A stretch of DNA of 64,000 nucleotides from Bacteroidota bacterium (lineage in GTDB: Bacteria; Bacteroidota; Bacteroidia; Bacteroidales; F082): the NCBI GenBank assembly GCA_016845175.1, contig JAERTD010000081.1, forward strand, positions 1 through 64,000, written 5' to 3'. A program made the position numbers and the translations under genes. Positions 42,515-50,643 of the stretch are shown here, piece after piece; within the stretch, counting starts at the first letter, position 1, and each line of letters begins with the position of its first letter. The notes below the pieces were generated by a model that did not search any database, had not been told where the DNA came from, and was given only the letters and a program-made list of their open reading frames with translations.

Positions 42515-43285
42515 TTATTTTCTCTCCAACAATACAAATAGCCAATAGGGTTTCTTAGGTGCACTAACTACATTCAAAAGGTCGAACAAAAAGGCTATTG
42601 GATGAAATCTGTAAGGATAATTAAAACTATGATTACACTTTGGGCAGGAAGTATTGCGTTTGTCCTTTGGCATCCAGTATAGGGGAATCCATGAGGAGGA
42701 AGGGCTGAATTTCTTCTTTAGTTTTAAAAGGCTCGGTTGATAATACCTGACTTTCTTTCCAAACGAAAATGACTCCAACAATTGGTACTCCGGGAAAAGA
42801 TGGCATATATCATCGGTATTGAAACGCCTGAGGTGGTTGGGGCTGTTATAGATATATTGACAATCAGGGCATTGAATGGAAAGTTTGTCGGGGTTTTCAT
42901 CATTGGGAACAGTGATAAACAGGTACTTTTTAGAAAGCCGTTTAAACTCTGTCACACTCTTTTCGAGCACTTCATCTTCCAAATGTTCCAGCATTTCACT
43001 TGAAAAAACCATGTCGAATGAGGCATCCTCCAGCGGAATGCTGTCAGCTGAGGCCTGTATGGTTTTGGTTTTTAAGAATTTCAAAGCAGCGGCCGATCGG
43101 TCAACTGCGGTCACATCATATTGCTGATGCAACACATTGGTGATAATGCCATTGCCACAACCAATGTCAACTATAGAATGTACATCCTTGGGAATGGTTT
43201 GTAATACCTTACTGACTTTTTCTTTTAAAGCGCCTTCTTTAAATCCGGCCCAGTCAAAAGTTTCATAGAATTGTTTGTTGTCCAT
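42515..43285 (-). CDS. SAM-dependent class I methyltransferase with Cys pairs
   Basis: 256 residues. A Methyltransf_11/25-type Rossmann domain occupies residues about 30-150: IVDIGCGNGIITNVL (motif I), MVFSSEMLEHLED (motif IV region). After it come two Cys pairs, CPDCQYIYN near 139-147 and SCPKCNHSFN near 220, which may form a zinc site, an unusual addition to a small methyltransferase. Third gene of the wecB operon, 11 bp after the GT4 gene. It probably methylates a sugar of the cell-surface glycan or a carrier-linked intermediate; the substrate is an inference from context. Confidence 0.82.
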   Translation of the reverse strand: MDNKQFYETFDWAGFKEGALKEKVSKVLQTIPKDVHSIVDIGCGNGIITNVLHQQYDVTAVDRSAAALKFLKTKTIQASADSIPLEDASFDMVFSSEMLEHLEDEVLEKSVTEFKRLSKKYLFITVPNDENPDKLSIQCPDCQYIYNSPNHLRRFNTDDICHLFPEYQLLESFSFGKKVRYYQPSLLKLKKKFSPSSSWIPLYWMPKDKRNTSCPKCNHSFNYPYRFHPIAFLFDLLNVVSAPKKPYWLFVLLERK

Positions 43286-43296
43286 GGTGGTTTGGC

Positions 43297-44457
43297 TTAG
43301 GCATAGATTGTGGTCAGTACTTCTTTATCCTGGTCCCAGTTATATTTTTTTTCAACGGCCTGCACACCGTTGCTTTTTGTGGCAGCCATTAAACTCTCAT
43401 CCCCAATTAATTTTTTTATACAAGCAGCAAAATCATTGGGGTCTGTATGATAATAACTCAGGCCACAGGAAGTTTCATTTAAAATGCGTTCAATAGGTGC
43501 GCAATTGGAAGCGATAGTTGGCTTGCCGGCATACATATACTGGAACAACTTATGGGGTATGGTTGTGTCTGTATGATCACTTTTCATATGTGGGATCAGG
43601 CAGATATCCGCTTTCCCAAAATATACCTGCATCTCCTCGAAATTCTTCCATCCTTCAAACAATACCTGATCTTGTAAACCCAATGCCTGGGCTTTATCTT
43701 TAAGGGTTTCCACATAAGAACCTGTTCCTAGTATCCAGAACCTTATGGGTTTTGGCAATTGTTTCAGGTAGGGTAGCCCCTCAATTACAAATTGTAATCC
43801 CCGGTGTTCAGTAATTCCGCCGGCATACATCAGGGTAATATAATCGGGATCCGGATGAGTGCTGGGTGATGCAAAATGGTCAAAATTCAAGGTGTTGCTC
43901 ACCACAGCTATCTTTTCTGCTGCGATGCCAATTTCCATAAGCCGTGATTTAGCCTCATCTACCACCACAACAATGTTGTCCGCCTTTTTACAAAATTTCT
44001 TTTCATAACGTTCCCATTGTGCATTGGTTGAGAGTATTCTGCCAAGCAGGCTCTTGGTATGGGTGGCCATCCTCAACAATGCCGGCCAGTTTTCGTGCAA
44101 ATCCAGGGTGAAACTCAGATTGAATTTTTTTGCCATCTCATAGCCTGGTTTAGCCAATGGCAGGTCATGAACATGAATGGCATCAAATTCATTGTCGGTT
44201 AGAATTCCATCAAGAAACTTTCTCCAGAAATTGAAATAGAAAGGGAACTTTAAACAGGCCACGCTGCTTTTATACAGAAAATCAGAAATTGGTATTCTGT
44301 GGATAGTGGCTTTTAGGTGTTTATCTATGCTGGCCTTCTCTTTCCTTGTGTAGCAAGCCACATGCACTTCATGGCCTTCGTCGACAAGGGCCTCAATTTC
44401 ATTTTCCACTCTGATGTCAGGTGGAAACTCATGATCCAACACCATCAGTATGCGCAT
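43297..44457 (-). CDS. Glycosyltransferase family 4 protein
   Basis: 386 residues, GT-B fold. N-terminal acceptor domain starts ILMVLDHEFPPDIRVENEI, a common GT4 opening. The C-terminal donor domain has LMYAGGITEHRGL, RFWILGTGSY, FEGWKNFEEMQ and the HKLFQYMYAGKPTIAS motif (with the Glu/Asp pattern modified). The second gene of the wecB operon, 1 bp after wecB. Likely uses a nucleotide sugar, possibly the product of the wecB step. Confidence 0.88.
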   Translation of the reverse strand: MRILMVLDHEFPPDIRVENEIEALVDEGHEVHVACYTRKEKASIDKHLKATIHRIPISDFLYKSSVACLKFPFYFNFWRKFLDGILTDNEFDAIHVHDLPLAKPGYEMAKKFNLSFTLDLHENWPALLRMATHTKSLLGRILSTNAQWERYEKKFCKKADNIVVVVDEAKSRLMEIGIAAEKIAVVSNTLNFDHFASPSTHPDPDYITLMYAGGITEHRGLQFVIEGLPYLKQLPKPIRFWILGTGSYVETLKDKAQALGLQDQVLFEGWKNFEEMQVYFGKADICLIPHMKSDHTDTTIPHKLFQYMYAGKPTIASNCAPIERILNETSCGLSYYHTDPNDFAACIKKLIGDESLMAATKSNGVQAVEKKYNWDQDKEVLTTIYA

Positions 44458-44458
44458 G

Positions 44459-45556
44459 CTAGGACTTGCTTAAATGGTTTACAATAATTTCTGCTATCCT
44501 TTCTGCAGCCTTACCATCCCACAGCGGTGGTGTACTTCCTTTCTTAACCTGACCCTTGAGCACCTGTCGTGCTGTTTCTTCCACCAGTTGGTAATCCTGT
44601 CCCAACAGTTGGTTGGTACCCAGGTCACAGGTGATGGGTCTTTCTGTGTTGTTTCTGACGGTCAGACACTGCACGCCAAGCCAGGTAGTTTCTTCCTGAA
44701 TCCCACCACTGTCGGTAATGACCAACTCCGCATTTTTTGTGAGTGCCAGAAAATCAATATAGCCAATGGGGTCTGATAAGATGATATTCTTATGTATCGA
44801 TTCTATACCAAACTCTGCCAGTTTGTTTTTGGTGCGGGGATGGATAGGGAATACTATAGGTCGTACTTCAGCCAGTTTATTCATGGTCGAGACAATCTGC
44901 TGCAGATTCCCTTTGTCATCCACATTGGAAGGGCGATGGAAAGTAGATAAAATATAATTGCCCTGCTCCAAACCTAGTTTTTCAAGTATCTGAGAAGCTT
45001 TTATCTTCGGAAGATAGAAGGCAAGGCTGTCAATCATGACATTGCCGGTGAGAAATACCTTGTTGCCGTCTTTTCCTTCAGCATTCAGGTTTTCCATTCC
45101 ACTTGCCTCCGTTACAAACAATAGGTCTGCAATTTCATCGGTGAGTATGCGGTTGACTTCCTCAGGCATCTGTCTGTCGAAACTTCGGAGACCTGATTCC
45201 ACATGTGCCACAGGAATGTGGAGCTTAACAGCAACTATACTGGCGGCTAACGTCGAATTAACATCCCCGGGAACGATCACTAAATCAGGTTTTTCCTCCA
45301 ACAGCACTTTTTCAAAGGCTACCATAACTCTTGCCGTTTGTTCTGCATGGCTGCCTCCGCCGATACCAAGGTAGAAATCAGGTTTGGGCATTTCCAACTC
45401 ATCAAAAAAAATCTTTGACATCTTCTCGTCAAAATGCTGTCCTGTATGGCAAATGAGGTGCGTATGGGTGTCTTTATAGGCCTGGAATGCTTTGTGTACC
45501 GGTGCGATTTTTATAAAATTGGGCCTGGCACCGACCACCGAGATAATTTTTTTCAT
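44459..45556 (-). CDS. wecB: Non-hydrolysing UDP-N-acetylglucosamine 2-epimerase
   Basis: 365 residues. WecB interconverts UDP-GlcNAc and UDP-ManNAc for surface polysaccharides. Diagnostic parts: VVGARPNFIKIAPV at the N-terminus, THLICHTGQHFDEKMS, VIVPGDVNSTLAASI, HVESGLRSFDRQMPEE and, in the C-terminal half, ITDSGGIQEETTWLGV and TVRNNTERPIT. It is the first gene of a four-gene minus-strand operon (wecB, GT4, methyltransferase, gpsA-like) headed by a TAnnTTTG promoter at 45574-45581. Confidence 0.95.
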   Translation of the reverse strand: MKKIISVVGARPNFIKIAPVHKAFQAYKDTHTHLICHTGQHFDEKMSKIFFDELEMPKPDFYLGIGGGSHAEQTARVMVAFEKVLLEEKPDLVIVPGDVNSTLAASIVAVKLHIPVAHVESGLRSFDRQMPEEVNRILTDEIADLLFVTEASGMENLNAEGKDGNKVFLTGNVMIDSLAFYLPKIKASQILEKLGLEQGNYILSTFHRPSNVDDKGNLQQIVSTMNKLAEVRPIVFPIHPRTKNKLAEFGIESIHKNIILSDPIGYIDFLALTKNAELVITDSGGIQEETTWLGVQCLTVRNNTERPITCDLGTNQLLGQDYQLVEETARQVLKGQVKKGSTPPLWDGKAAERIAEIIVNHLSKS

Positions 45557-45573
45557 ATCAGCTTATTCGTGGG

Positions 45574-45581
45574 CAAAAATA
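45574..45581 (-). promoter_or_regulatory. -7 element of the wecB operon
   Basis: Minus-strand TATTTTTG followed by CCC, 17 nt upstream of the ATG at 45556. Confidence 0.5.
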
Positions 45582-45679
45582 TTCAATTTATCCAAGCACC
45601 TATCCAATATGTTATTTATCTTTAACATCAGGCTTTTATGAAGCCGATTATCACATAAATAAACAAAATCTGACCTGCT

Positions 45680-46660
45680 ATGAAGCCAACTTCAGTAACT
45701 TTTATTGTAGTCCTTTTTCTTGTAATAGCTCATTATTCCATTGCCCAGATAGATGAGAAACTATACTATCCACTGGATGGAGTAAACAACGGATCCGTAC
45801 TTGATGAAAGCGGTAACCAAAACCATGGTTTCTCATTCAATATTATTTCTGTTGAAGATCGAAATCAGAAACCTGATGCAGCCATTTATATGAATGGATT
45901 CAACAGTAAAATAATTTTCGATGGCAAACCATTTGACTTTGATGAATATTCATATTCCTTATGGGTAAAGCTTGTGGAAATGCCTGGAAACGAGGAGGCT
46001 GGATTCATCATCGACATAGGCTCTGATTACGGGGTGGATCAATATATAGCAGTGGTGAATAATTACTCCTTCTATAATTTATACGGGTTTCTTGCCCAGG
46101 GCTACAATATGGATGGTACAACGACTTTCTTATGTGACAATGAATTATTCAATCTGCATGAATGGCATTTCCTGGTGTACACAAGAACTATGAACAAAGC
46201 TTGTTTATACCTAAATACATTGAAGGTCGCAGAAGAAGACATACCAGAGAAACTTCCTATATATGGAGAAAGTATTAAAGGTAGACTGGGGTGCCGCAAT
46301 ACGGAGCAGCAGTATTTTAAGGGGTATTTAGATGAGGTGAGGATTTTTGATTATGAACTCAATCAATCTGAAATAGATTCACTCTATCAGTATGCTACCC
46401 ATATCAATACCAATGAATCAGATGATAGCAAGCTTGTTCTAAGCCCAAATCCGGTTGACCATCTACTCAAGATAAACTATCCCGGAATCGGGAAATCAAA
46501 TGTTGAATATTGGGTCTACACCATTTATGGTGCACTAAAAGCTAGGGGTACAGAAACTACTCTTGATGTGAGTACTTTATCTCAAGGGATGTATGTGCTT
46601 AGGCTGAGAGATAAAACAAACGACAAAATACACGTTGGAAAGTTTGTAGTCAGGCATTAA
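45680..46660 (+). CDS. Secreted LamG-domain protein with T9SS type A signal
   Basis: 326 residues. Signal peptide about 1-22 (VLFLVIAHYSIAQ). A LamG/concanavalin-like jelly roll occupies 25-235: KLYYPLDGVNNGSVLDESGN, AIYMNGFNSKI, YSYSLWVKLVEMPG, EWHFLVYTR and GYLDEVRIFDYELNQSEI, the classic ending of LamG-3 domains. A type A sorting domain follows at about 250-326 (LVLSPNPVDHLLKI ... GMYVLRLRD). A carbohydrate- or matrix-binding surface protein; no enzyme domain. It is divergent from the wecB operon. Confidence 0.87.
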   Translation: MKPTSVTFIVVLFLVIAHYSIAQIDEKLYYPLDGVNNGSVLDESGNQNHGFSFNIISVEDRNQKPDAAIYMNGFNSKIIFDGKPFDFDEYSYSLWVKLVEMPGNEEAGFIIDIGSDYGVDQYIAVVNNYSFYNLYGFLAQGYNMDGTTTFLCDNELFNLHEWHFLVYTRTMNKACLYLNTLKVAEEDIPEKLPIYGESIKGRLGCRNTEQQYFKGYLDEVRIFDYELNQSEIDSLYQYATHINTNESDDSKLVLSPNPVDHLLKINYPGIGKSNVEYWVYTIYGALKARGTETTLDVSTLSQGMYVLRLRDKTNDKIHVGKFVVRH

Positions 46661-46688
46661 GATCAGAACCCTTTTTCCGTCGTTTGAT

Positions 46689-47648
46689 TTATTCAATTTC
46701 TGATTTTTTGCTCAGCAACTCAGCCTTCGATGACCGTATGCTCGTATCCAACTCATAACCGATCAATAAAATAATAGAGTTGTAGTAAATCCAGACCAGC
46801 AGAAGAATTAAGGATCCGATGGATCCATATACCAGGTTATATCGGGAAAAGTTTTCGAAATACATTTTAAGTAAAAGCCCACCTCCCACAAACAATCCTG
46901 TACCCAGCAGGGATCCGGCAGAAATAAAGCGGTATCGGTTTTGCTCTCTGTCTTTGGCCTGGCCAAAATAGTATAATATGGAAATGCTCAATAAGATGGA
47001 GAATACAATTACTGCCCACTGCAAGAGCACTATGGTATACAAGGTGAATTGATGGGTGATCAGTTCATATTTCATCAGGGTTCGAATACCCAACTTTCCA
47101 AATCCAAGCAGGATAATGGAGGTCATAACCAATCCTGAGAGACCCGTCATTAGTAAAAAGGCTCTTAGTTTCTGTTTCCACCAGGGCCAGATATTGGTCT
47201 CGTGATAGCTTTGGTTGAATCCTTCCAATATGGCATCGATACCATTGGTGGCAAAATAGGTGGCTGTAAGAAAAACAACCGACAACAGTCCAGTGGCAGG
47301 TCTGCTGACAATCTCTACTATGGTACTTTGGACCAGATTGTGAATATTGGTAGGAATGACCACACTCAGCAAGTCCAGCAATTCCGCCTGATAGTCATCT
47401 CCGGTAACAAAAGGGATGAGTGTAAACAGGAAGAGAATAAACGGAATCAGTGCAAGAAAGAAATTATAGGCAATGGCTGCTGCCCGATAGGTAAGAACTC
47501 CTTTAAACAGCCCATTGAAAAAGAACACCAACACATCATATAAAGGCATGCCGTCAAATCCTGGCAATACAATAAAGCTTAGCTTTCGCCTGAACCAGAT
47601 TTCCAGGGCTCTCAATTTCTTTTCCAGGTTTCTAATAAAGTCTTTCAA
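46689..47648 (-). CDS. YihY/BrkB family inner-membrane protein
   Basis: 319 residues with six hydrophobic segments. Family features are the opening helix LVFFFNGLFKGVLTYRAAAIAYNFF in short form, LALIPFILFLFTLIP, FLTATYFATNGIDAILEGFNQSY and the ending VYGSIGSLILLLVWIYYNSIILLIG. Despite the historical name ribonuclease BN it is not a nuclease; a transport or envelope role is assumed. It is followed by nadC upstream on the same strand (15-bp gap), so the two are probably one operon in the order nadC, brkB-like. Confidence 0.9.
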   Translation of the reverse strand: MKDFIRNLEKKLRALEIWFRRKLSFIVLPGFDGMPLYDVLVFFFNGLFKGVLTYRAAAIAYNFFLALIPFILFLFTLIPFVTGDDYQAELLDLLSVVIPTNIHNLVQSTIVEIVSRPATGLLSVVFLTATYFATNGIDAILEGFNQSYHETNIWPWWKQKLRAFLLMTGLSGLVMTSIILLGFGKLGIRTLMKYELITHQFTLYTIVLLQWAVIVFSILLSISILYYFGQAKDREQNRYRFISAGSLLGTGLFVGGGLLLKMYFENFSRYNLVYGSIGSLILLLVWIYYNSIILLIGYELDTSIRSSKAELLSKKSEIE

Positions 47649-47663
47649 CGCAGTGTGTTTAGG

Positions 47664-48500
47664 TTATAAAGCTTTCAAACTTAAATCCAGACTCTTTATT
47701 TGATGGGTCAATGCACCAACCGATATATAATCAACACCGGTTTCAGCAAAATCACGAATACTGTCGATGGTGATCCCTCCTGAGGCCTCTGTCTCGTATC
47801 TGCCATCAATCATTTCCAAAGCAGTTTTTAGTTCGGCGGGTGTGAAATTGTCCAGCATAATGCGGTCAATACCTCCCGTTTGAAGTACTTCTTCCAGTTC
47901 TTCAAAGCTTCTGACTTCAATTTCGATTTTAAGTGACTTTTTTTTCTGTTGCAGATAATTTTTGGTTGCTTGTATGGCTTGTCGGATACCGCCTGCAAAA
48001 TCCACATGATTATCCTTGATCATAATCATATCATATAAACCAAATCTATGGTTTCCACCACCACCCATTTTTACGGCCATCTTTTCTACCACACGGTTAC
48101 AAGCGGTGGTTTTTCTGGTATCCAAAAGTATGGTTTTCAGGCCTTCAATTCTCTTATTTACCAGGGCAGTGTATGTGGCAATACCACTCATCCTTTGTAT
48201 GAAATTTAAAGCTGTGCGTTCGGCCGATAATAAGGACTGGGCATTGCCTGTCACCAGCATCACCTTATCTCCTTTTACAATGGCTTGGCCATCGTTTATA
48301 TAGATTTCTACTGAAGTCTCCTGATCCACCGCCTTAAAGACTGTTTTTGCAACCTCAACACCTGCCAATACGCCATCTTCTTTAGCCAGTAAAATGGCTT
48401 TGCCTTTGGCAGCAGCCGGTATGGTGGCCAGCGAAGTGTGATCACCATCGCCTAAATCTTCTCGTAAGGCTGTTGCTACTAATTCGTTAACTGTTAACAT
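47664..48500 (-). CDS. nadC: Nicotinate-nucleotide pyrophosphorylase (carboxylating)
   Basis: 278 residues; quinolinate phosphoribosyltransferase of the de novo NAD pathway, making nicotinate mononucleotide from quinolinate and PRPP. Motifs: REDLGDGDHTS, ERTALNFIQRMSGIAT, LLDTRKTTACNR (with the substrate-binding Arg and Lys), GGGGNHRFGLYDMIMIKDNH in part, IEIEVRSFEEL and SGGITIDSIRDFAETGVDYIS in part. Full length. No nadA or nadB in the window. Confidence 0.96.
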   Translation of the reverse strand: MLTVNELVATALREDLGDGDHTSLATIPAAAKGKAILLAKEDGVLAGVEVAKTVFKAVDQETSVEIYINDGQAIVKGDKVMLVTGNAQSLLSAERTALNFIQRMSGIATYTALVNKRIEGLKTILLDTRKTTACNRVVEKMAVKMGGGGNHRFGLYDMIMIKDNHVDFAGGIRQAIQATKNYLQQKKKSLKIEIEVRSFEELEEVLQTGGIDRIMLDNFTPAELKTALEMIDGRYETEASGGITIDSIRDFAETGVDYISVGALTHQIKSLDLSLKAL

Positions 48501-48667
48501 AATGTGCTAAGCTTAATCAATTATCATGCAAAAAAATAAGCCTGGAAGGTGAGTTTCGTTCTCATATCCTATGCATGCAAAGGTAGGAAAATCAATGGGA
48601 GAGTATTAAGTTTAGGCGATCAATTCATGCTTTTGAAACAATTGATTTTTCATAGCATATTTTATTA

Positions 48668-48675
48668 TACTTTTG
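48668..48675 (+). promoter_or_regulatory. -7 element of the 48.7-kb lipoprotein gene
   Basis: TACTTTTG with TTG at 48642-48644 (23-nt spacer), 20 nt upstream of the ATG at 48696. It excludes the upstream in-frame GTG at 48549. Confidence 0.5.
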
Positions 48676-48695
48676 GATTCTCAATTGCAATTGTT

Positions 48696-49394
48696 ATGAT
48701 TAAACTTTCCGGTCAGTTCCTGATAATATGCCTATTAGCAGTTTTTTTTATTGCTTGTGAGGAAGAGAAAGCCAATGAGAAAGAGGCATTTAATGATAAT
48801 CTGGATTCCTTCAATCAAACCATTGATAAAGTTGACAAGACCATGGATCTGGTTGACAATATGCAGCTTGAGGTGGAAACAGTAGAGAATGAACGGGCCA
48901 TTGGAAAGATAGATGATGAAGAAGCTTTGAGGCGACTGGAGGCAATTAACCGAAAATACAGCCGTAACATAGCAAAAATGGCCAATGAAAATCCGGCGAT
49001 GGGTATGCCTCTCTGGGCACAGCGGAGCGGACTTACCGAACCCAGGGGTTTAGATCTGGATCTTGATTTCTCTCAGGAAACATCAGAGAAAAATCCTGAT
49101 GAAGGATTTAATTCGGTGGTTTTGGTTTACCGGGGCAGCTATGAACAATGTATGCAGGAAGCCCAACGTATTGCTTCCGAGGCAGGTATTCCATTGAGTA
49201 GTGATTATGAGGCAGCCAGACAATTGTCAGAAAAATATGGCACAGAAATGATAAAAGGAGCCGCTTATATGAATTTTGAACTGGGCTCCGAAGTTCATCC
49301 AAAATACAATATCGCCATCACTGTGGACGAAGATGGTACGCTCACCATAACTGCTACCGATGCAAAAAAATTAAGTGAGCAATTCAGTGAGTAA
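48696..49394 (+). CDS. Lipoprotein of unknown function
   Basis: 232 residues from the ATG at 48696; the signal ICLLAVFFIACEEEK has a lipobox (FIAC) with the acylated Cys near residue 19. A long acidic coiled-coil stretch follows (KANEKEAFNDNLDSFNQTIDKV in part, then ELEVETVENERAIGKIDDEEA-like), then a compact alpha/beta region with EQCMQEAQRIASEAG and YGTEMIKGAAYMNF. The start is set by the lipoprotein signal and the promoter at 48668. I do not recognise the family. Stands alone between nadC (divergent) and an SDR gene 48 bp later. Confidence 0.7.
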   Translation: MIKLSGQFLIICLLAVFFIACEEEKANEKEAFNDNLDSFNQTIDKVDKTMDLVDNMQLEVETVENERAIGKIDDEEALRRLEAINRKYSRNIAKMANENPAMGMPLWAQRSGLTEPRGLDLDLDFSQETSEKNPDEGFNSVVLVYRGSYEQCMQEAQRIASEAGIPLSSDYEAARQLSEKYGTEMIKGAAYMNFELGSEVHPKYNIAITVDEDGTLTITATDAKKLSEQFSE

Positions 49395-49442
49395 TGACAT
49401 TCTTTACGGTCCTATGGCAGTATAATAACAGAGAATAATTGT

Positions 49443-50147
49443 ATGAATATTGTGATTACAGGAGCCAGTCGTGGCATAGGATATCAGCTTTGCAAGCAAT
49501 TTGTCGCAGATGGAAATCATAAAGTGCTTGCCTTGGCAAGAAGTGGGAAATTACTCGAGAACCTATCCAATGAATGTCGAAAGATGCCCGGAAGTGAGCA
49601 TTTGTATTGTCTGGAATTCGACTTGAGTTCCGCTAATTATACTACCCATTTGATTCCCTTTGTAAAGGAAAAAATGCTAAATGTGGATGTCCTGATTAAT
49701 AATGCTGGCCTGCTGATCAATAAGACTTTTTCGAATTTTGAGGATAGTGATTTTGATAAGATTTTTGATGTAAACGTAAAAAGTATCTTCAAAATGGTAA
49801 GGGATTTACTACCCTTTTTCAATCCGGCTGCCCATATAGTTAATATGAGTAGCATGGGAGGTGTTCAGGGAAGTGCCAAGTTCCCGGGTTTGTCACTGTA
49901 TTCAGCAAGTAAAGGAGCCGTTGGCATATTAACCGAATGTCTTGCGGAAGAACTAAAGGAGGAAGGGGTTTCAGTAAATGCACTCGCCATTGGAGCTGTT
50001 CAAACTGAAATGTTGTCTCAGGCTTTCCCCGATTATAAAGCACCACTTAGTGCTGATGAAATGGCTGGTTTTATTAAGTATTTTGCCTTGCAGGGAAAGA
50101 ATTTTTTTAATGGCAAAGTTTTGCCAGTCTCACTGTCAACCCCTTAA
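49443..50147 (+). CDS. Short-chain dehydrogenase/reductase
   Basis: 234 residues, classical SDR. The nucleotide-binding TGASRGIG motif is at residues 6-13, NNAG (VLINNAGLL) around 86, the catalytic Ser in NMSSMGG and the YxxxK pair in YSASKGA near 153-159. The substrate is not evident from sequence or context. Because no promoter element is visible, it could be cotranscribed with the upstream lipoprotein. Confidence 0.88.
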   Translation: MNIVITGASRGIGYQLCKQFVADGNHKVLALARSGKLLENLSNECRKMPGSEHLYCLEFDLSSANYTTHLIPFVKEKMLNVDVLINNAGLLINKTFSNFEDSDFDKIFDVNVKSIFKMVRDLLPFFNPAAHIVNMSSMGGVQGSAKFPGLSLYSASKGAVGILTECLAEELKEEGVSVNALAIGAVQTEMLSQAFPDYKAPLSADEMAGFIKYFALQGKNFFNGKVLPVSLSTP

Positions 50148-50173
50148 TAAAACTTTATCAGGATAAATCTTAT

Positions 50174-50195
50174 TAACTTTGCAGAATTAAGGAGG
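50174..50195 (+). promoter_or_regulatory. Promoter -7 and strong Shine-Dalgarno of rseC
   Basis: TAACTTTG (50174-50181) fits TAnnTTTG, and AAGGAGG (50189-50195) lies 7 nt before a TTG start at 50203. The strong ribosome-binding site decides that start, because no ATG is near. The implied leader is very short, with TSS close to the Shine-Dalgarno. Confidence 0.6.
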
Positions 50196-50202
50196 AAGGA
50201 AA

Positions 50203-50616
50203 TTGAAAGAGGAGGTCATTACCCATCCCGGTATTGTTAAGAAGTTTGCAGATAATACAGCCCTGATCAGCATCATTGTAAGTTCAGGCTGTGCCTCATG
50301 TCATGTAAAAGGGGCCTGCAATGTGGCAGAAATGAATGAAAAGGTGATTGAAATAAACGTATCTGAAGGAGAGACCTATTCTATAGGACAACAGGTAGTA
50401 GTGGAAATGAAACAATCCCTGGGAACCTGGGCCGTATTATTAGGTTATGTGTTTCCCTTTTTAGTCGTTTTGATTAGCCTGATCATACTTTTTGCTTTTC
50501 AGGTTGAACAGGGCCTGGCCGGTTTAATTTCCATTGGATTACTTGCGCCCTATTATCTGGCTTTGTATGCATTGCGAGGCTATATGAAGAAACAATTTAG
50601 TTATCATATTCAATAA
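50203..50616 (+). CDS. rseC: RseC family protein (SoxR-reducing/Rnf-associated)
   Basis: 137 residues starting at TTG, preceded by a strong AAGGAGG. A cytoplasmic N-terminal half contains GCASCHVKGACN (a Cys-rich motif GCxxCxxxxxC typical of RseC), followed by two membrane helices at about 68-90 and 95-118 (LLGYVFPFLVVLISLIILF in short form). RseC proteins are encoded next to Rnf genes in many bacteria and help reduce SoxR or assemble Rnf. Here it lies in the same direction, 3.5 kb before rnfB, with a secreted protease gene in between. Confidence 0.9.
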   Translation: MKEEVITHPGIVKKFADNTALISIIVSSGCASCHVKGACNVAEMNEKVIEINVSEGETYSIGQQVVVEMKQSLGTWAVLLGYVFPFLVVLISLIILFAFQVEQGLAGLISIGLLAPYYLALYALRGYMKKQFSYHIQ

Positions 50617-50643
50617 TAAATATTAACAATCCAACTACTAAAA

